A program made the position numbers and the translations under genes. Of a stretch of DNA of 64,000 nucleotides, positions 42,705 to 51,474 are shown in pieces. A model generated the notes under the pieces. That model worked only from the letters and a program-made list of their open reading frames with translations, searched no databases and had not been told where the DNA came from. The DNA is taken from NCBI RefSeq assembly GCF_015751905.1, contig NZ_JADOUF010000001.1, positions 6,758,001 to 6,822,000 on the forward strand, written 5' to 3'. The DNA is from Longispora fulva. Lineage in GTDB: Bacteria; Actinomycetota; Actinomycetes; Mycobacteriales; Micromonosporaceae. Each line of letters opens with the position of its first letter. The stretch's first letter is position 1.

Positions 42705-44552
42705 ATGTGTGGCATCGTCGGTTATGTAGGGGGCCGTTCGGCCCTGGGTATCGTGGTGGACGGCCTGCGACGGCTGGAGTACCGGGGTTATGACTCCGCC
42801 GGCGTCGCGATCATCGAGGGCGACGTCCTCCGGTCCGTCAAGAAGGCCGGCAAGCTGGCCAACCTGGAGAAGGAGCTCGGCGAGGTCGAGCTGACCGGCT
42901 CCACCGGCATCGGGCACACCCGCTGGGCCACCCACGGCGGGCCCACCGACCGCAACGCGCACCCGCACCTGTCGACCGACGCCCGGGTCGCCGTCATCCA
43001 CAACGGCATCATCGAGAACTTCGCCCACCTGCGCGCCGAGCTGACCGCCGCCGGGATCGAGTTCGCCTCCGACACCGACTCCGAGGTCGTCGCGCACCTG
43101 CTCCAGGCCGCGCTGGCCGATGGCGCCACGGACCTGACCCACGCGATGCGGACCGTCGTCGCCCGGCTGGAGGGCGCGTTCACGCTGCTCGCGGTGCGGG
43201 CCGAGGAGCCCGGCGTCGTCGTCGGGGCCCGGCGCAACTCGCCGCTCGTCGTCGGCCGGGGCGTCGGGGAGAACTTCCTGGCTTCCGACGTGTCGGCGTT
43301 CATCGAGCACACCCGCGACGCCGTCGAGCTGGGCCAGGACCAGGTCGTCACGATCACGGCCGACTCGATCGAGATCACCGACTTCGACGGTGCGGCCTCC
43401 ACGGGCACCGACTTCCACGTCGACTGGGACGCCAGCGCCGCCGAGAAGGGCGGCTACGACTGGTTCATGCTCAAGGAGATCGACGAGCAGCCGCACGCGC
43501 TCGCCGACACGCTCCGGGGCCGGCTGACCGACTCGGGCGAGATCATGCTCGACGAGGTCCGGCTCACCGACCAGGACCTGCGCGACGTGGACAAGATCTT
43601 CATCGTGGCCTGCGGGACGTCGTTCAACACGGGGCTGGTCGCGAAGTACGCGATCGAGCACTGGACCCGGATTCCGTGCGAGGTGGAGCTGGCCAGCGAG
43701 TTCCGGTACCGCGACCCCGTCCTCGACCGGTCCACGCTGGTGATCGTGATCTCCCAGTCCGGCGAGACCATGGACACGATCATGGCGCTGCGGCACGCGA
43801 AGGGCCAGAAGGCCCGGGTGCTGGCCATCTGCAACACAAATGGGTCGACCATCCCGCGCGAGTCCGACGCCGTGCTCTACACCCGGGGCGGGCCCGAGGT
43901 GGCCGTCGCGTCCACCAAGGCGTTCCTCACCCAGCTCGCCGCGTGCTACCTGGTCGGGCTGCACCTGGCCCAGGTCCGCGGGGTCAAGTACGCCGACGAG
44001 GTCGGGGCCGTGCTCGCCGAGCTGCAGGCCACCCCCGACAAGGTCGCGCGGCTGCTCAGCGAGATGACCCCGGTCCGCCAGCTCGCCCGGGACCTGTCCG
44101 CCGCGCCGACCGTGCTGTTCATCGGCCGGCACGTGGGCTACCCGGTGGCGCTGGAGGGCGCGCTGAAGCTGAAGGAGCTCGCGTACATCCACGCCGAGGG
44201 CTTCGCGGCCGGCGAACTCAAGCACGGCCCGATCGCCCTGATCGACGAGGGCACCCCGGTGATCTGCGTCGTGCCGTCGCCCCGCGGCCGGAGCATCCTC
44301 CGCGACAAGATCGTGTCGAACATCCAGGAGGTCCGCGCCCGCGGCGCGCGGACGATCGTCATCGCGGAGGAGGGGGACCTCGACGTCGCCCAGTTCGCCG
44401 ACGACCTGATCTACGTGCCGGCCACGCCGACCCTGCTCGCGCCACTGATGACCGCGGTGCCGATGCAGGTCCTCGCCGCCGAGATCGCCGCCACCCGGGG
44501 GCACGACGTCGACCAGCCCCGGAACCTGGCCAAGTCGGTCACCGTCGAGTAG
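42705..44552 (+). CDS. glmS: Glutamine-fructose-6-phosphate aminotransferase (isomerizing)
   Basis: Makes glucosamine-6-phosphate from fructose-6-phosphate and glutamine. 615 residues. The N-terminal nucleophile Cys2 is exposed after Met removal (MCGIVGYVGGRSALGIVVDG), followed by GHTRWATHGGPTDRNAHPH. Two SIS isomerase domains follow (ACGTSFNTGLVAKYAIEHW; SQSGETMDTIMALRHAKGQ), ending LAKSVTVE. No glmS ribozyme precedes it. A TAGGCT -10 lies 7 nt before the ATG and no ribosome-binding site is visible, suggesting a leaderless mRNA. Confidence 0.97.
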   Translation: MCGIVGYVGGRSALGIVVDGLRRLEYRGYDSAGVAIIEGDVLRSVKKAGKLANLEKELGEVELTGSTGIGHTRWATHGGPTDRNAHPHLSTDARVAVIHNGIIENFAHLRAELTAAGIEFASDTDSEVVAHLLQAALADGATDLTHAMRTVVARLEGAFTLLAVRAEEPGVVVGARRNSPLVVGRGVGENFLASDVSAFIEHTRDAVELGQDQVVTITADSIEITDFDGAASTGTDFHVDWDASAAEKGGYDWFMLKEIDEQPHALADTLRGRLTDSGEIMLDEVRLTDQDLRDVDKIFIVACGTSFNTGLVAKYAIEHWTRIPCEVELASEFRYRDPVLDRSTLVIVISQSGETMDTIMALRHAKGQKARVLAICNTNGSTIPRESDAVLYTRGGPEVAVASTKAFLTQLAACYLVGLHLAQVRGVKYADEVGAVLAELQATPDKVARLLSEMTPVRQLARDLSAAPTVLFIGRHVGYPVALEGALKLKELAYIHAEGFAAGELKHGPIALIDEGTPVICVVPSPRGRSILRDKIVSNIQEVRARGARTIVIAEEGDLDVAQFADDLIYVPATPTLLAPLMTAVPMQVLAAEIAATRGHDVDQPRNLAKSVTVE

Positions 44553-44563
44553 CACGCGCTGAT

Positions 44564-44598
44564 CGGGGCCCCGCACGCGTGACGTGTGCGGGGCCCCG
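44564..44598. terminator. Terminator hairpin after glmS
   Basis: CGGGGCCCCGCACGCGT (44564-44580) pairs with ACGTGTGCGGGGCCCCG (44582-44598), with one mismatch and a minimal loop. It lies between glmS and the convergent toxin-like gene and could act in both directions. Confidence 0.75.
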
Positions 44599-44628
44599 TC
44601 GTGTGCGGCCCGGGCGTTCGGTCGGCAG

Positions 44629-44681
44629 GTCAAGAACGAAGAAACTTCAGACGGTTACGCCGCGCACCTGGGCCGGCGCGC
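44629..44681. repeat. Dispersed repeat, copy 1
   Basis: This segment matches 62985-63037. GACGG[TG]TACGCCGCGCAC and CCGGCGCGC occur in both copies with the same 23-nt offset, and the AT-richer flank caag..gaaacttc is similar. It lies between glmS and the toxin-like gene. Confidence 0.6.
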
Positions 44682-44734
44682 ATCGGCACTTCCGCGAGGC
44701 CTCCCAGCCCGGCCAGGGCGGGGTGCTGGGCCGG

Positions 44735-45118
44735 TCAGGCCGGGTCGGTGGAGGGGGCCGGGCGGGGCGGTTTCAGCCAGGCCTCCGAACCGGCCGCGTG
44801 CGGCGCCCCGATCCACGCCACCAGCGCCTCGATGAACGGCGTGAAGTCCCGCCGGCTCCGCTTGAACGTCCGACTGCTCGTGTACAGCAGCCGGGTCCTG
44901 GGCGCCCCCGTCTCCTCGGCCCGCGCGTGCAGCCGCCGGAAGTCCTTCACGTTCTCCGTGACGATGCACCGGTCGTGGGCGACCGCGTACAGATACACCT
45001 CGTCGTCGGGGAGGGACCGCAGCTCCGGGTGCTCGGCGATCGCGATGGCGTCGTGGTGCAGGGCGCGCAGGGCCCGCGCGACGGCCGGGGAGTGCATCTC
45101 GTCGAGGAGGATCTTCAC
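44735..45118 (-). CDS. PIN-like (DUF5615-type) toxin candidate
   Basis: A 127-residue protein with the PIN-like DUF5615 pattern: MKILLDEMHSPAVARALRAL at the N-terminus (Asp6 as a likely metal ligand), SLPDDEVYLYAVAHDRCIVT in the middle (two Asp) and ENVKDFRRL after it. Such proteins are predicted RNases and toxins of type II toxin-antitoxin pairs. The last ~20 residues are Pro-rich. It overlaps the upstream antitoxin-like gene by 4 nt. Activity is not shown by the sequence alone. Confidence 0.75.
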   Translation of the reverse strand: MKILLDEMHSPAVARALRALHHDAIAIAEHPELRSLPDDEVYLYAVAHDRCIVTENVKDFRRLHARAEETGAPRTRLLYTSSRTFKRSRRDFTPFIEALVAWIGAPHAAGSEAWLKPPRPAPSTDPA

Positions 45119-45537
45119 GCGAGCAGCCGCTGCTCGGCCTCCCAGGCTGCCTGGGCCGCTGCGGACTCTGCGTCTGCCTGGGCGATCTCCGCGTCGATCT
45201 CCGCGGTGTGGTCCGCGTAGTACCGGATGGCTGTTCTGATCTGGGGTTGCTGCAGCGACAGGATCTCCGCGGTGGCCGTGACGGCGGCCGGGCCGCGCTC
45301 GTCGACCTCGCGGAGGACCTGGATGACCTCCCAGACGTCGGGGCCGGCGACGAGGGCCGCGCGCCGCCCGCTGGGGCCGTCCTTGAACACGATGCCCGGG
45401 TGTTCGGCGAGCCGGAGCCCCTCGTCGACGAGCCGTTGGACCAGCCCGGACACGCTCGCACCGGGGGTGCCGGCGGCGCGGCGGCGCAGTCGGGTGAGGA
45501 GCTGGTCCTCAAAACGCACAGAGAGAGGCGTGGACAT
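45115..45537 (-). CDS. Antitoxin candidate with ribbon-helix-helix-like N-terminus
   Basis: A 140-residue protein starting MSTPLSVRFEDQLLTRLRRR, with a pattern compatible with a ribbon-helix-helix DNA-binding N-terminus (SVRFEDQLL, then SVSGLVQRLVDEGL). The middle (HPGIVFKDGPSGRRAALVAG to LSLQQPQIRTAIRYYADHTA) resembles the DUF433 family, which often pairs with DUF5615 proteins. The C-terminus is a charged helix. It is the first gene of the pair, the usual order for antitoxin before toxin. Confidence 0.75.
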   Translation of the reverse strand: MSTPLSVRFEDQLLTRLRRRAAGTPGASVSGLVQRLVDEGLRLAEHPGIVFKDGPSGRRAALVAGPDVWEVIQVLREVDERGPAAVTATAEILSLQQPQIRTAIRYYADHTAEIDAEIAQADAESAAAQAAWEAEQRLLA

Positions 45538-45538
45538 G

Positions 45539-45564
45539 CACTACACCGTAGCGCGTTCACTACA
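45539..45564 (-). promoter_or_regulatory. Candidate antitoxin operator
   Basis: On the minus strand TGTAGTG occurs twice, 19 nt apart (plus coordinates 45558-45564 and 45539-45545), just upstream of the antitoxin start. Spaced direct repeats of this kind suit a ribbon-helix-helix repressor. No clear promoter hexamers were assigned. Confidence 0.4.
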
Positions 45565-45665
45565 TCGCTGACCACCCTGGGCGGCGTGAGTGAAGGTCCC
45601 ACCAGATGGCGCGGGGGCCACACCGGCCCCTCCCGCGACGAGGCGGAAGCAATAGGGTGAACGGC

Positions 45666-46040
45666 ATGATTGTCGGGGTTGGGATAGACGTCGTCCTGGT
45701 CGAGCGGTTCACCGCCGCGCTGCACCGCACACCCCTGCTCGCTGAGCGGCTGTTCACCGAGTCCGAGCGGCTCACCTCCTCCGGCAATCCGCGGGCCCCG
45801 GAGTCCCTCGCCGTCCGGTTCGCCGCCAAGGAGGCTGTGGCCAAGGCGCTCGGCGCGCCGAGCGGGCTGATGTGGCACGACTGCGAGATCGTCACCGATC
45901 CCGACGGCCGGCCCTGGCTGACCGTGTCGGGGACCGTCGCGGCGGCGGCCACGGCGCGCGGGGTCGCCCGCTGGCACCTGTCCCTGTCGCACGACGGGGG
46001 GATCGCGTCGGCGATGGTGGTCGCGGAAGGGGAGCTGTGA
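45666..46040 (+). CDS. acpS: Holo-[acyl-carrier-protein] synthase
   Basis: Transfers phosphopantetheine from CoA to acyl carrier protein. 124 residues, the usual AcpS length. The signature [12 protein letters not shown] holds the metal-binding Asp, and [15 protein letters not shown] holds the Glu and Lys of the active site. The ATG at 45666 has no clear ribosome-binding site; GTG at 45657 would add three residues. nnrE/nnrD is 88 nt downstream. Confidence 0.95.
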   Translation: MIVGVGIDVVLVERFTAALHRTPLLAERLFTESERLTSSGNPRAPESLAVRFAAKEAVAKALGAPSGLMWHDCEIVTDPDGRPWLTVSGTVAAAATARGVARWHLSLSHDGGIASAMVVAEGEL

Positions 46041-46128
46041 CCGGCCGGGGTGGTGGGTCGACAGGGGCGGGGCGGTCCCGTGCCCTGGGCCTGCGGCCCG
46101 GGGTTTCCGCCGGCTGCGGCGGTGCGGC

Positions 46129-47559
46129 GTGAGGGGCGTCTGGGGGGTCGCCGAGGTGCGGGCCGCCGAGGCCCCGTTGCTGGCCGCCGGGGTGCCGTTG
46201 ATGGCCCGGGCCGCCGCCGGCCTCGCCCGCCGCTGCGCCGGGATGCTGCCGCGGGTGTACGGGGCGCGGGTCCTCCTCCTCGTCGGCTCCGGCGACAACG
46301 GCGGCGACGCGCTGTTCGCCGGCGCGCTGCTGGCCCGGCGGGGTGCGCAGGTGTCGGCGCTGCTGCTGGGCTCCCCGCTGCCGACGGGCGCTGGCGGTGC
46401 TGGGGTGGTGGGTGTGCGGGTGCATGAGGCCGGCCTGGCGGCGTTCCGGGCGGCCGGCGGCCGGGTGGTGACCTCCCCCGGCCGGCCCGACCTGGTTGTG
46501 GACGGGATCGTCGGGATCGGCGCGTCCGGCCCGTTGCGGGTCGAGCTGCCGGAGCTGCCGGACGTGCCGGTGGTGGCCGTCGACCTGCCGAGCGGGGTGG
46601 ACGCCGACACCGGGCACGTGCCCGGCCGGGCGCTGCGCGCGGACGTGACCGTGACCTTCGGGGGCCTGAAGCCGGGCCTGGTGGTCGGCGAGGGCGCGCG
46701 GTACGTGGGGCAGGTCGAGGTGGTGGACATCGGGCTGACCCTGCCGCCGACCGACCTCAATATCGCGGACATGGCGGATATCTGCGCCCACTGGCCCCGG
46801 TCGCGCAGCTACGACGACAAGTACACCAGGGGCGTGGTGGGCGTGGCCGCCGGTTCGCGGCGGTACCCGGGGGCCGGCGTCCTCGCCGTCGCCGGTGCGT
46901 CGGCCGGCCCGACCGGCTACATCCGGTACGCGGGGGCAGGGGCGCACGCCGTCCGCGACCGGCACCCGCACGTCGTGGTCACCGACCGGGTGTCCGACGC
47001 CGGCCGGGTGCAGGCGTGGGTGGTCGGCCCCGGGCTGAGCCTGGACTCGCCGGCCCAGGCGGACCTGCGCACGGCGATCGCGGAGCGGGTGCCGATGTGC
47101 CTCGACGCCGACGCGCTGACCCTGGTCTCGACCCACCCGGACTGGCTCGCCGGCCGGGAGGAGCCGCTGGTGCTGACCCCGCACGACGGGGAGTACGAGC
47201 GGCTGGCCGGTGCCCCGCCCGGCCCCGACCGGGTGGCCGCCGCGCGGGGCCTGGCGAAGGCGATGGACGCCACGGTGCTGCTCAAGGGCCCCCGGACCGT
47301 CATCGCGGCCCCGGACGGCACGGCGTTCGTCAACCCGACCGGCACCCGGGCCCTGGCCACGGCAGGTACGGGCGACGTCCTGGCCGGGCTGCTGGGTTCG
47401 CTGCTGGCCGGCGGGGTGGAGCCGACATGGGCGGCGGTGTGCGCGGCGTACGTGCACGGACTCGCCGGGCAACACGCCGCGCGCGGCGGCCCGGTGACGG
47501 CGTCCGACGTGGCCGGCGCGCTCCGGGAAGTGGTCGCCGAGGTGCTCAGCTACGGTTAA
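46129..47559 (+). CDS. nnr: Bifunctional NAD(P)HX epimerase/dehydratase
   Basis: Repairs hydrated NADH and NADPH. 476 residues in two parts. The N-terminal YjeF_N domain (epimerase) has LLLVGSGDNGGDALFAGALL and VAVDLPSGVDADTGHV. The C-terminal carbohydrate-kinase-like dehydratase has RGVVGVAAGSRRYPGAGVLA, VLTPHDGEYERLAG and the phosphate motif TAGTGDVLAGLLGSLLAGGV. The GTG start begins MRGVWGVAEVRAAEAPLLAA. It lies between acpS and alr, a conserved actinobacterial order. Confidence 0.93.
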   Translation: MRGVWGVAEVRAAEAPLLAAGVPLMARAAAGLARRCAGMLPRVYGARVLLLVGSGDNGGDALFAGALLARRGAQVSALLLGSPLPTGAGGAGVVGVRVHEAGLAAFRAAGGRVVTSPGRPDLVVDGIVGIGASGPLRVELPELPDVPVVAVDLPSGVDADTGHVPGRALRADVTVTFGGLKPGLVVGEGARYVGQVEVVDIGLTLPPTDLNIADMADICAHWPRSRSYDDKYTRGVVGVAAGSRRYPGAGVLAVAGASAGPTGYIRYAGAGAHAVRDRHPHVVVTDRVSDAGRVQAWVVGPGLSLDSPAQADLRTAIAERVPMCLDADALTLVSTHPDWLAGREEPLVLTPHDGEYERLAGAPPGPDRVAAARGLAKAMDATVLLKGPRTVIAAPDGTAFVNPTGTRALATAGTGDVLAGLLGSLLAGGVEPTWAAVCAAYVHGLAGQHAARGGPVTASDVAGALREVVAEVLSYG

Positions 47560-47563
47560 CGGC

Positions 47564-48673
47564 ATGTGGCAGGCCGAGGCGAGCATCGAGTTGGGCGCGA
47601 TCCGGGCCAACGTGGCGCGGGTGTGCTCCGGCACGTCGGCGGAGGTCATGGCGGTCGTGAAGGCCGACGGGTACGGGCACGGGGCCGTCCCGGTGGCCCG
47701 CGCGGCCCTGGAGGCCGGCGCGACCCGGCTGGGCGTCGCCACCCTGTCCGAGGCCCTGGAGCTGCGCGACGCCGGGATCACGGCCCCGGTCCTGGCCTGG
47801 CTGCTGGCCCCCGGTCAGCCCCGGGAGCAGGCCGTCGCCGCCGACGTCGAGCTGTCGGCGGCCTCTCTGACGGAGCTGGCCGAGGTGGCCGCCGGGGCCG
47901 TGACGGTCGGCCGGACCGCCCGCCTGCACCTGAAGGTCGACACCGGGCTGGGCCGGGGCGGCGCGCAGCCCCGCGACTGGCTGGAGCTGGTCGAGGCGGC
48001 GGCGAAGGCCGAGGCCACCGGGTTCGTCGAGGTCGTGGGCGTGTGGAGCCACTTCGCGTGCTCGGATGAACCCGAGCACCCGGCGAATGATTCCCAGCTC
48101 GAACGGTTCGCCTGGGCACTGGACGTCGCGGCCACCGCCGGCCTGCGCCCCACCCAGCGGCACATCGCCAACTCGGCGGCGATCCTGACCCGGCCGGACG
48201 CGCACTACGACGTGGTCCGCCTGGGCGTCGCGATGTACGGGCTGACCCCGATCGCCGGCCGGGACTTCGGCCTGCGCCCCGCGATGACCGTGCGGGCCAG
48301 GGTCGCGCTCACCAAGCGGGTACCGGCCGGCCACGGGGTGTCCTACGGCCTGACCTACACCGCGCCGGCGGAGACGACGCTGGCGCTGGTACCCCTCGGA
48401 TATTTCGACGGGTTGCCCCGGGCCGCGTCCAACGTCGGTCCGGTGCAGCTCGGCGGGGTCCGGCGCACGATCGCCGGCCGGGTGGCGATGGACCAGTTCG
48501 TGCTCGACTGTGGCGACGACGACGTGCACGCCGGGGACATCGCGGTCCTGTTCGGACCGGGCGACGACGGTGAGCCGACGGCCGACGACTGGGCCGACGT
48601 CCTGCACACGATCAACTACGAGGTGCTGACCAACTTCGGCAGCCAGCGCCGCATCCCCCGGGTGTACAGGTGA
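47564..48673 (+). CDS. alr: Alanine racemase
   Basis: PLP enzyme making D-alanine for peptidoglycan. 369 residues. The Schiff-base lysine is Lys33 in AVVKADGYGHGAVP, and the second catalytic base is Tyr261 in GVSYGLTYTAP. The C-terminal domain has GRVAMDQFVLDC. It lies 4 nt after nnr and is likely coupled to it. Confidence 0.97.
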   Translation: MWQAEASIELGAIRANVARVCSGTSAEVMAVVKADGYGHGAVPVARAALEAGATRLGVATLSEALELRDAGITAPVLAWLLAPGQPREQAVAADVELSAASLTELAEVAAGAVTVGRTARLHLKVDTGLGRGGAQPRDWLELVEAAAKAEATGFVEVVGVWSHFACSDEPEHPANDSQLERFAWALDVAATAGLRPTQRHIANSAAILTRPDAHYDVVRLGVAMYGLTPIAGRDFGLRPAMTVRARVALTKRVPAGHGVSYGLTYTAPAETTLALVPLGYFDGLPRAASNVGPVQLGGVRRTIAGRVAMDQFVLDCGDDDVHAGDIAVLFGPGDDGEPTADDWADVLHTINYEVLTNFGSQRRIPRVYR

Positions 48674-48755
48674 CCCCGCGCGACCCGGCAGCGCCGCGCC
48701 TGCCGGCCGTCCCCTGTGGGGCGCCCGCCCGCGCCCGGACCACCGGGGTGCCCGC

Positions 48756-49823
48756 ATGAGCCGGAAGAACAAGGTCGGGGTCATCGGCGCGCTCCTCGGT
48801 GTCGCCGCCGCCGGTGTCGCCGCGGGGGTGGCCGCCGAGCGCGTCCTGGTCCGCCGCACGCGCCGGGTGGCGGAGGACCCGTGCGCCGGCGAGCCGTTCG
48901 ACCGGCTGCCGTTCGACGAGCAGCGCACGATCGTCACCGAGGACGACGTCGACATCTACGTGGAGATCTGCAAGGCGGACAAGCCCCGCAAGGGCGAGCC
49001 GACCCTCCTGTTCGTGCACGGCTTCTGCCTGGACATGGGCACGTTCCACTTCCAGCGCAGGGCGCTGTGGCGGCGGTACCGGATGGTGTTCTTCGACCAG
49101 CCGGGGCACGGCCGTTCCGGGCGGCTCGCCGCTGGCGACTACGACCTGGCCGCGCTGGCGGCGACCCTGCGCCGGGTGATCGAGGAGACCGTGCCGACCG
49201 GCCCGGTCGTGCTGGTCGGGCACTCGATGGGCGCGATGGCCATCATGGCGCTGGCGGAGCAGTGGCCGGAGCTGATCCGGAAGCGGATCGTCGGCGTGGC
49301 CCTGGTCAACACGTCGTCCGGCAAGTTGGACGAGGTGACGTTCGGGCTGCCGGCATTGCTCGGGGTGCTCCGCAAGCCGATCCTGCCGGTGATCTCGACG
49401 GCCGGCCGGCTGACCCCGGGTGCGATCGACAAGGCCCGCCGGGCGTCGACGGACCTGTTCTGGCTGCTGACCCGCAAGTACGGCTTCGGGAGCGCCAAGC
49501 CCAGCCCGGCCCTGGTCTCCTACGTGGAGCGGATGATCTCCCGCACCTCGGTGGAGATCATCGCCGGGTACCTCAAGACGCTGATGAGCCACTCCCGGGC
49601 CGAGGCGCTGGTCGCCTTCGCCGACAAGGAGGTGCTGGTCGTGGCGGGGGACAAGGACCTGTTCACGCCGCGTACCCATGGGGAGGAGATCGTGAGGCTG
49701 CTGCCGCACGCCGAGTTCGTGGCGATCGCCGACGGCGGGCACCTGGCGCTCCTGGAGCACCCGGTGCCGGTCACCGAGGCCCTGACCGAGCTGCTGAGCC
49801 GGGTGTCGCGGCGTGACCGGTGA
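48756..49823 (+). CDS. Alpha/beta hydrolase with N-terminal membrane anchor
   Basis: A 355-residue hydrolase. Residues about 7-27 (VGVIGALLGVAAAGVAAGVA) form a hydrophobic anchor or signal. The fold shows LLFVHGFCLDMGTFHFQRRA (oxyanion region), the nucleophile elbow LVGHSMGAMAIMAL, an Asp in VVAGDKDLFTP and the catalytic His in IADGGHLALLEHP. The substrate is unknown. Homologues between alr and tsaE are common in actinobacteria. It overlaps the next gene by 11 nt. Confidence 0.88.
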   Translation: MSRKNKVGVIGALLGVAAAGVAAGVAAERVLVRRTRRVAEDPCAGEPFDRLPFDEQRTIVTEDDVDIYVEICKADKPRKGEPTLLFVHGFCLDMGTFHFQRRALWRRYRMVFFDQPGHGRSGRLAAGDYDLAALAATLRRVIEETVPTGPVVLVGHSMGAMAIMALAEQWPELIRKRIVGVALVNTSSGKLDEVTFGLPALLGVLRKPILPVISTAGRLTPGAIDKARRASTDLFWLLTRKYGFGSAKPSPALVSYVERMISRTSVEIIAGYLKTLMSHSRAEALVAFADKEVLVVAGDKDLFTPRTHGEEIVRLLPHAEFVAIADGGHLALLEHPVPVTEALTELLSRVSRRDR

Positions 49824-50385
49824 CTGGGACGACCTGACGGCCCGGATCAGGGCCTGCGTCCTCTGCAAGGATCTCGTCGCCTCCCGCAACACCGTCGTGC
49901 CGGGCGAGCCGGGCATGTTCACCCGCCGGCTCGCCGTCGTCGGCGAGGCCCCCGGGGCCCAGGAGGACGCCGCCGGCCGGCCGTTCGTCGGCCTGTCCGG
50001 CCAGCTCCTCGACCAGTTGCTCGCCGACGCCGGCCTGGCCAGGCACGAGACGGCGGTCCTCAGCGCGATCAAGTGCCGGCCGCCGGGCAACCGCACGCCC
50101 CGGGCCGCGGAGGTGGACAACTGTCGGCCCTGGTTGGCGGCCCAGCTGGACCTGCTCAACCCCCGTCTGATCGTGGCGCTGGGGCTGACCGCGGCGACAT
50201 GGTTCCTGGGACCCAGGACTACCCTGGCTGGGGTGCGTGGAGTGGTGCACGAGGTCGACGGGCGTTCCGTGGTCGCGACCTACCACCCGTCGGCCGCCAT
50301 CCGGTTCGGCCCGAACGGCAAGCCCCTCGCCGCGCTCCGAGACGACCTGGCCCTGGCCGCCCGACTGCTGGGAGACGCGCTGTGA
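49813..50385 (+). CDS. Family 4 uracil-DNA glycosylase
   Basis: Removes uracil from DNA in base-excision repair. 190 residues. Cysteines 15, 18, 88 and 104 have the spacing of the family 4 iron-sulfur site. GEAPGAQEDAAGRPFVGLSG is the family 4 motif A and YHPSAAIRF the later motif. The start overlaps the hydrolase end by 11 nt, and its stop overlaps the tsaE GTG, so it is embedded in this operon. Product identity is strong; genomic placement is less usual. Confidence 0.92.
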   Translation: MTGDWDDLTARIRACVLCKDLVASRNTVVPGEPGMFTRRLAVVGEAPGAQEDAAGRPFVGLSGQLLDQLLADAGLARHETAVLSAIKCRPPGNRTPRAAEVDNCRPWLAAQLDLLNPRLIVALGLTAATWFLGPRTTLAGVRGVVHEVDGRSVVATYHPSAAIRFGPNGKPLAALRDDLALAARLLGDAL

Positions 50386-50849
50386 GCGAGCACGTTCTGG
50401 TGAAACTTCCGACCGTGGACGACACCCGGGCGTTCGGCGTCCGGTTAGCCCTCTACCTCCAGCCCGGTGACCTGCTCGTGCTCACCGGGCCGCTCGGCGC
50501 GGGCAAGACGGCGCTCGCCCAGGGCGTCGGTACCGGGCTCGGGGTGTCCGGCGCGGTGACCAGCCCGACGTTCGTGATCGCCCGGGTGCACCCGGGGCCG
50601 CTGCCGATGGTGCACGTGGACGCCTACCGGCTCGGCTCGATCGGCGAGGTGGACGACCTGGACCTCGATGCCACCCAGGAGGAGGCGGTCACCGTGGTCG
50701 AGTGGGGGCACGGGCTGGTGGAGCGGATGGTCGAGGAGTACCTGGAGATCCGGATCGACCGGCTGGACGACGACACCCGGATCATGACGCTGGAGCCGCA
50801 CGGCGACTCCTGGACGGAGAGGCTGACCAGTGCTGACCTTGGTGATTGA
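50382..50849 (+). CDS. tsaE: tRNA t6A synthesis ATPase TsaE
   Basis: ATPase of the complex that makes N6-threonylcarbamoyladenosine at tRNA position 37. 155 residues. The P-loop LTGPLGAGKTALAQGVGTGL and VTSPTFVIARVHPGPLPMVH are typical, with a Walker-B-like VVEWGHGLVERM segment. The GTG at 50382 overlaps the glycosylase stop; the longer frame runs back into that gene. The end overlaps tsaB by 20 nt. Confidence 0.94.
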   Translation: MSEHVLVKLPTVDDTRAFGVRLALYLQPGDLLVLTGPLGAGKTALAQGVGTGLGVSGAVTSPTFVIARVHPGPLPMVHVDAYRLGSIGEVDDLDLDATQEEAVTVVEWGHGLVERMVEEYLEIRIDRLDDDTRIMTLEPHGDSWTERLTSADLGD

Positions 50850-51474
50850 CACGGCGACCCCGGCGGTGACGGCGGGCGTGCTCGAGGTCGGGGAGTCGGT
50901 GACCGTGCTGGCCGAGAAGGTCACGGTCAACGGCAAGGCGCACGGCGAGCTGCTCGCCCCGTCGATCCGGCTGGCCCTGTCCGAGGCCGGGTTCGTGACG
51001 AAGGACCTGAAGGCGATCGTCGCCGGGGTGGGTCCGGGGCCGTTCACCGGTCTGCGGGTCGGGCTGGTCACGGCGACGGCCCTGGGCCACGCGCTGGGCA
51101 TCCCGACCTACGCCGTCGGCACCCTCGACGCGTTGGGCCACGGCACCGCCGGCCGCCTGCTGGTGGCGACCGACGCGCGCCGCAAGGAGCTCTACTTCGG
51201 GGTGTACGCCGACGGCGTCCCCGTCTCTGGCCCCTCCGTCGCCAAGCCGGCCGACATCTCCGGCGACTACGAGGCCGCGGTGGGCGCTGGCGCGCACCTG
51301 TACCCGCTGGGCGTGCCGGTGCTCGACGAGCCGCTGTACCCGTCGGTGCGCGCGTTCGGCGAGCTGGCCGCCGAGCGGATCCGGTCGGGGGCGCCGGACG
51401 AGAAGCTGACCCCGCTCTACCTGCGCCGGCCGGACGCCGTGCCGCCCGGTGCGCCTAGAACTCCACGGGGGTGA
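50830..51474 (+). CDS. tsaB: tRNA t6A synthesis protein TsaB
   Basis: Inactive ASKHA-fold partner that scaffolds TsaD. 214 residues. The N-terminal LTLVIDTATPAVTAGVLEVG and the GPGPFTGLRVGLVTATALGH motif identify it. It starts at GTG 50830 within the tsaE 3' end. In most actinobacteria rimI and tsaD follow on the same strand; here the next plus-strand gene is unrelated and rimI lies on the opposite strand. Confidence 0.93.
   Translation: MLTLVIDTATPAVTAGVLEVGESVTVLAEKVTVNGKAHGELLAPSIRLALSEAGFVTKDLKAIVAGVGPGPFTGLRVGLVTATALGHALGIPTYAVGTLDALGHGTAGRLLVATDARRKELYFGVYADGVPVSGPSVAKPADISGDYEAAVGAGAHLYPLGVPVLDEPLYPSVRAFGELAAERIRSGAPDEKLTPLYLRRPDAVPPGAPRTPRG

Noticed and set aside
40428-44633. A 1401-codon minus-strand open frame and other long antisense frames (for example 4573-6942 and 25192-28029)
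   Set aside because: They lie opposite rpsI/glmM/glmS, fusA and rpoA/rplQ/truA, have no family match and are explained by high-GC codon bias on the true strand.
44138-45220. Plus-strand frames crossing the glmS end and toxin region
   Set aside because: They are alternative frames of glmS and of the minus-strand toxin-antitoxin genes and have no start signals or family features.
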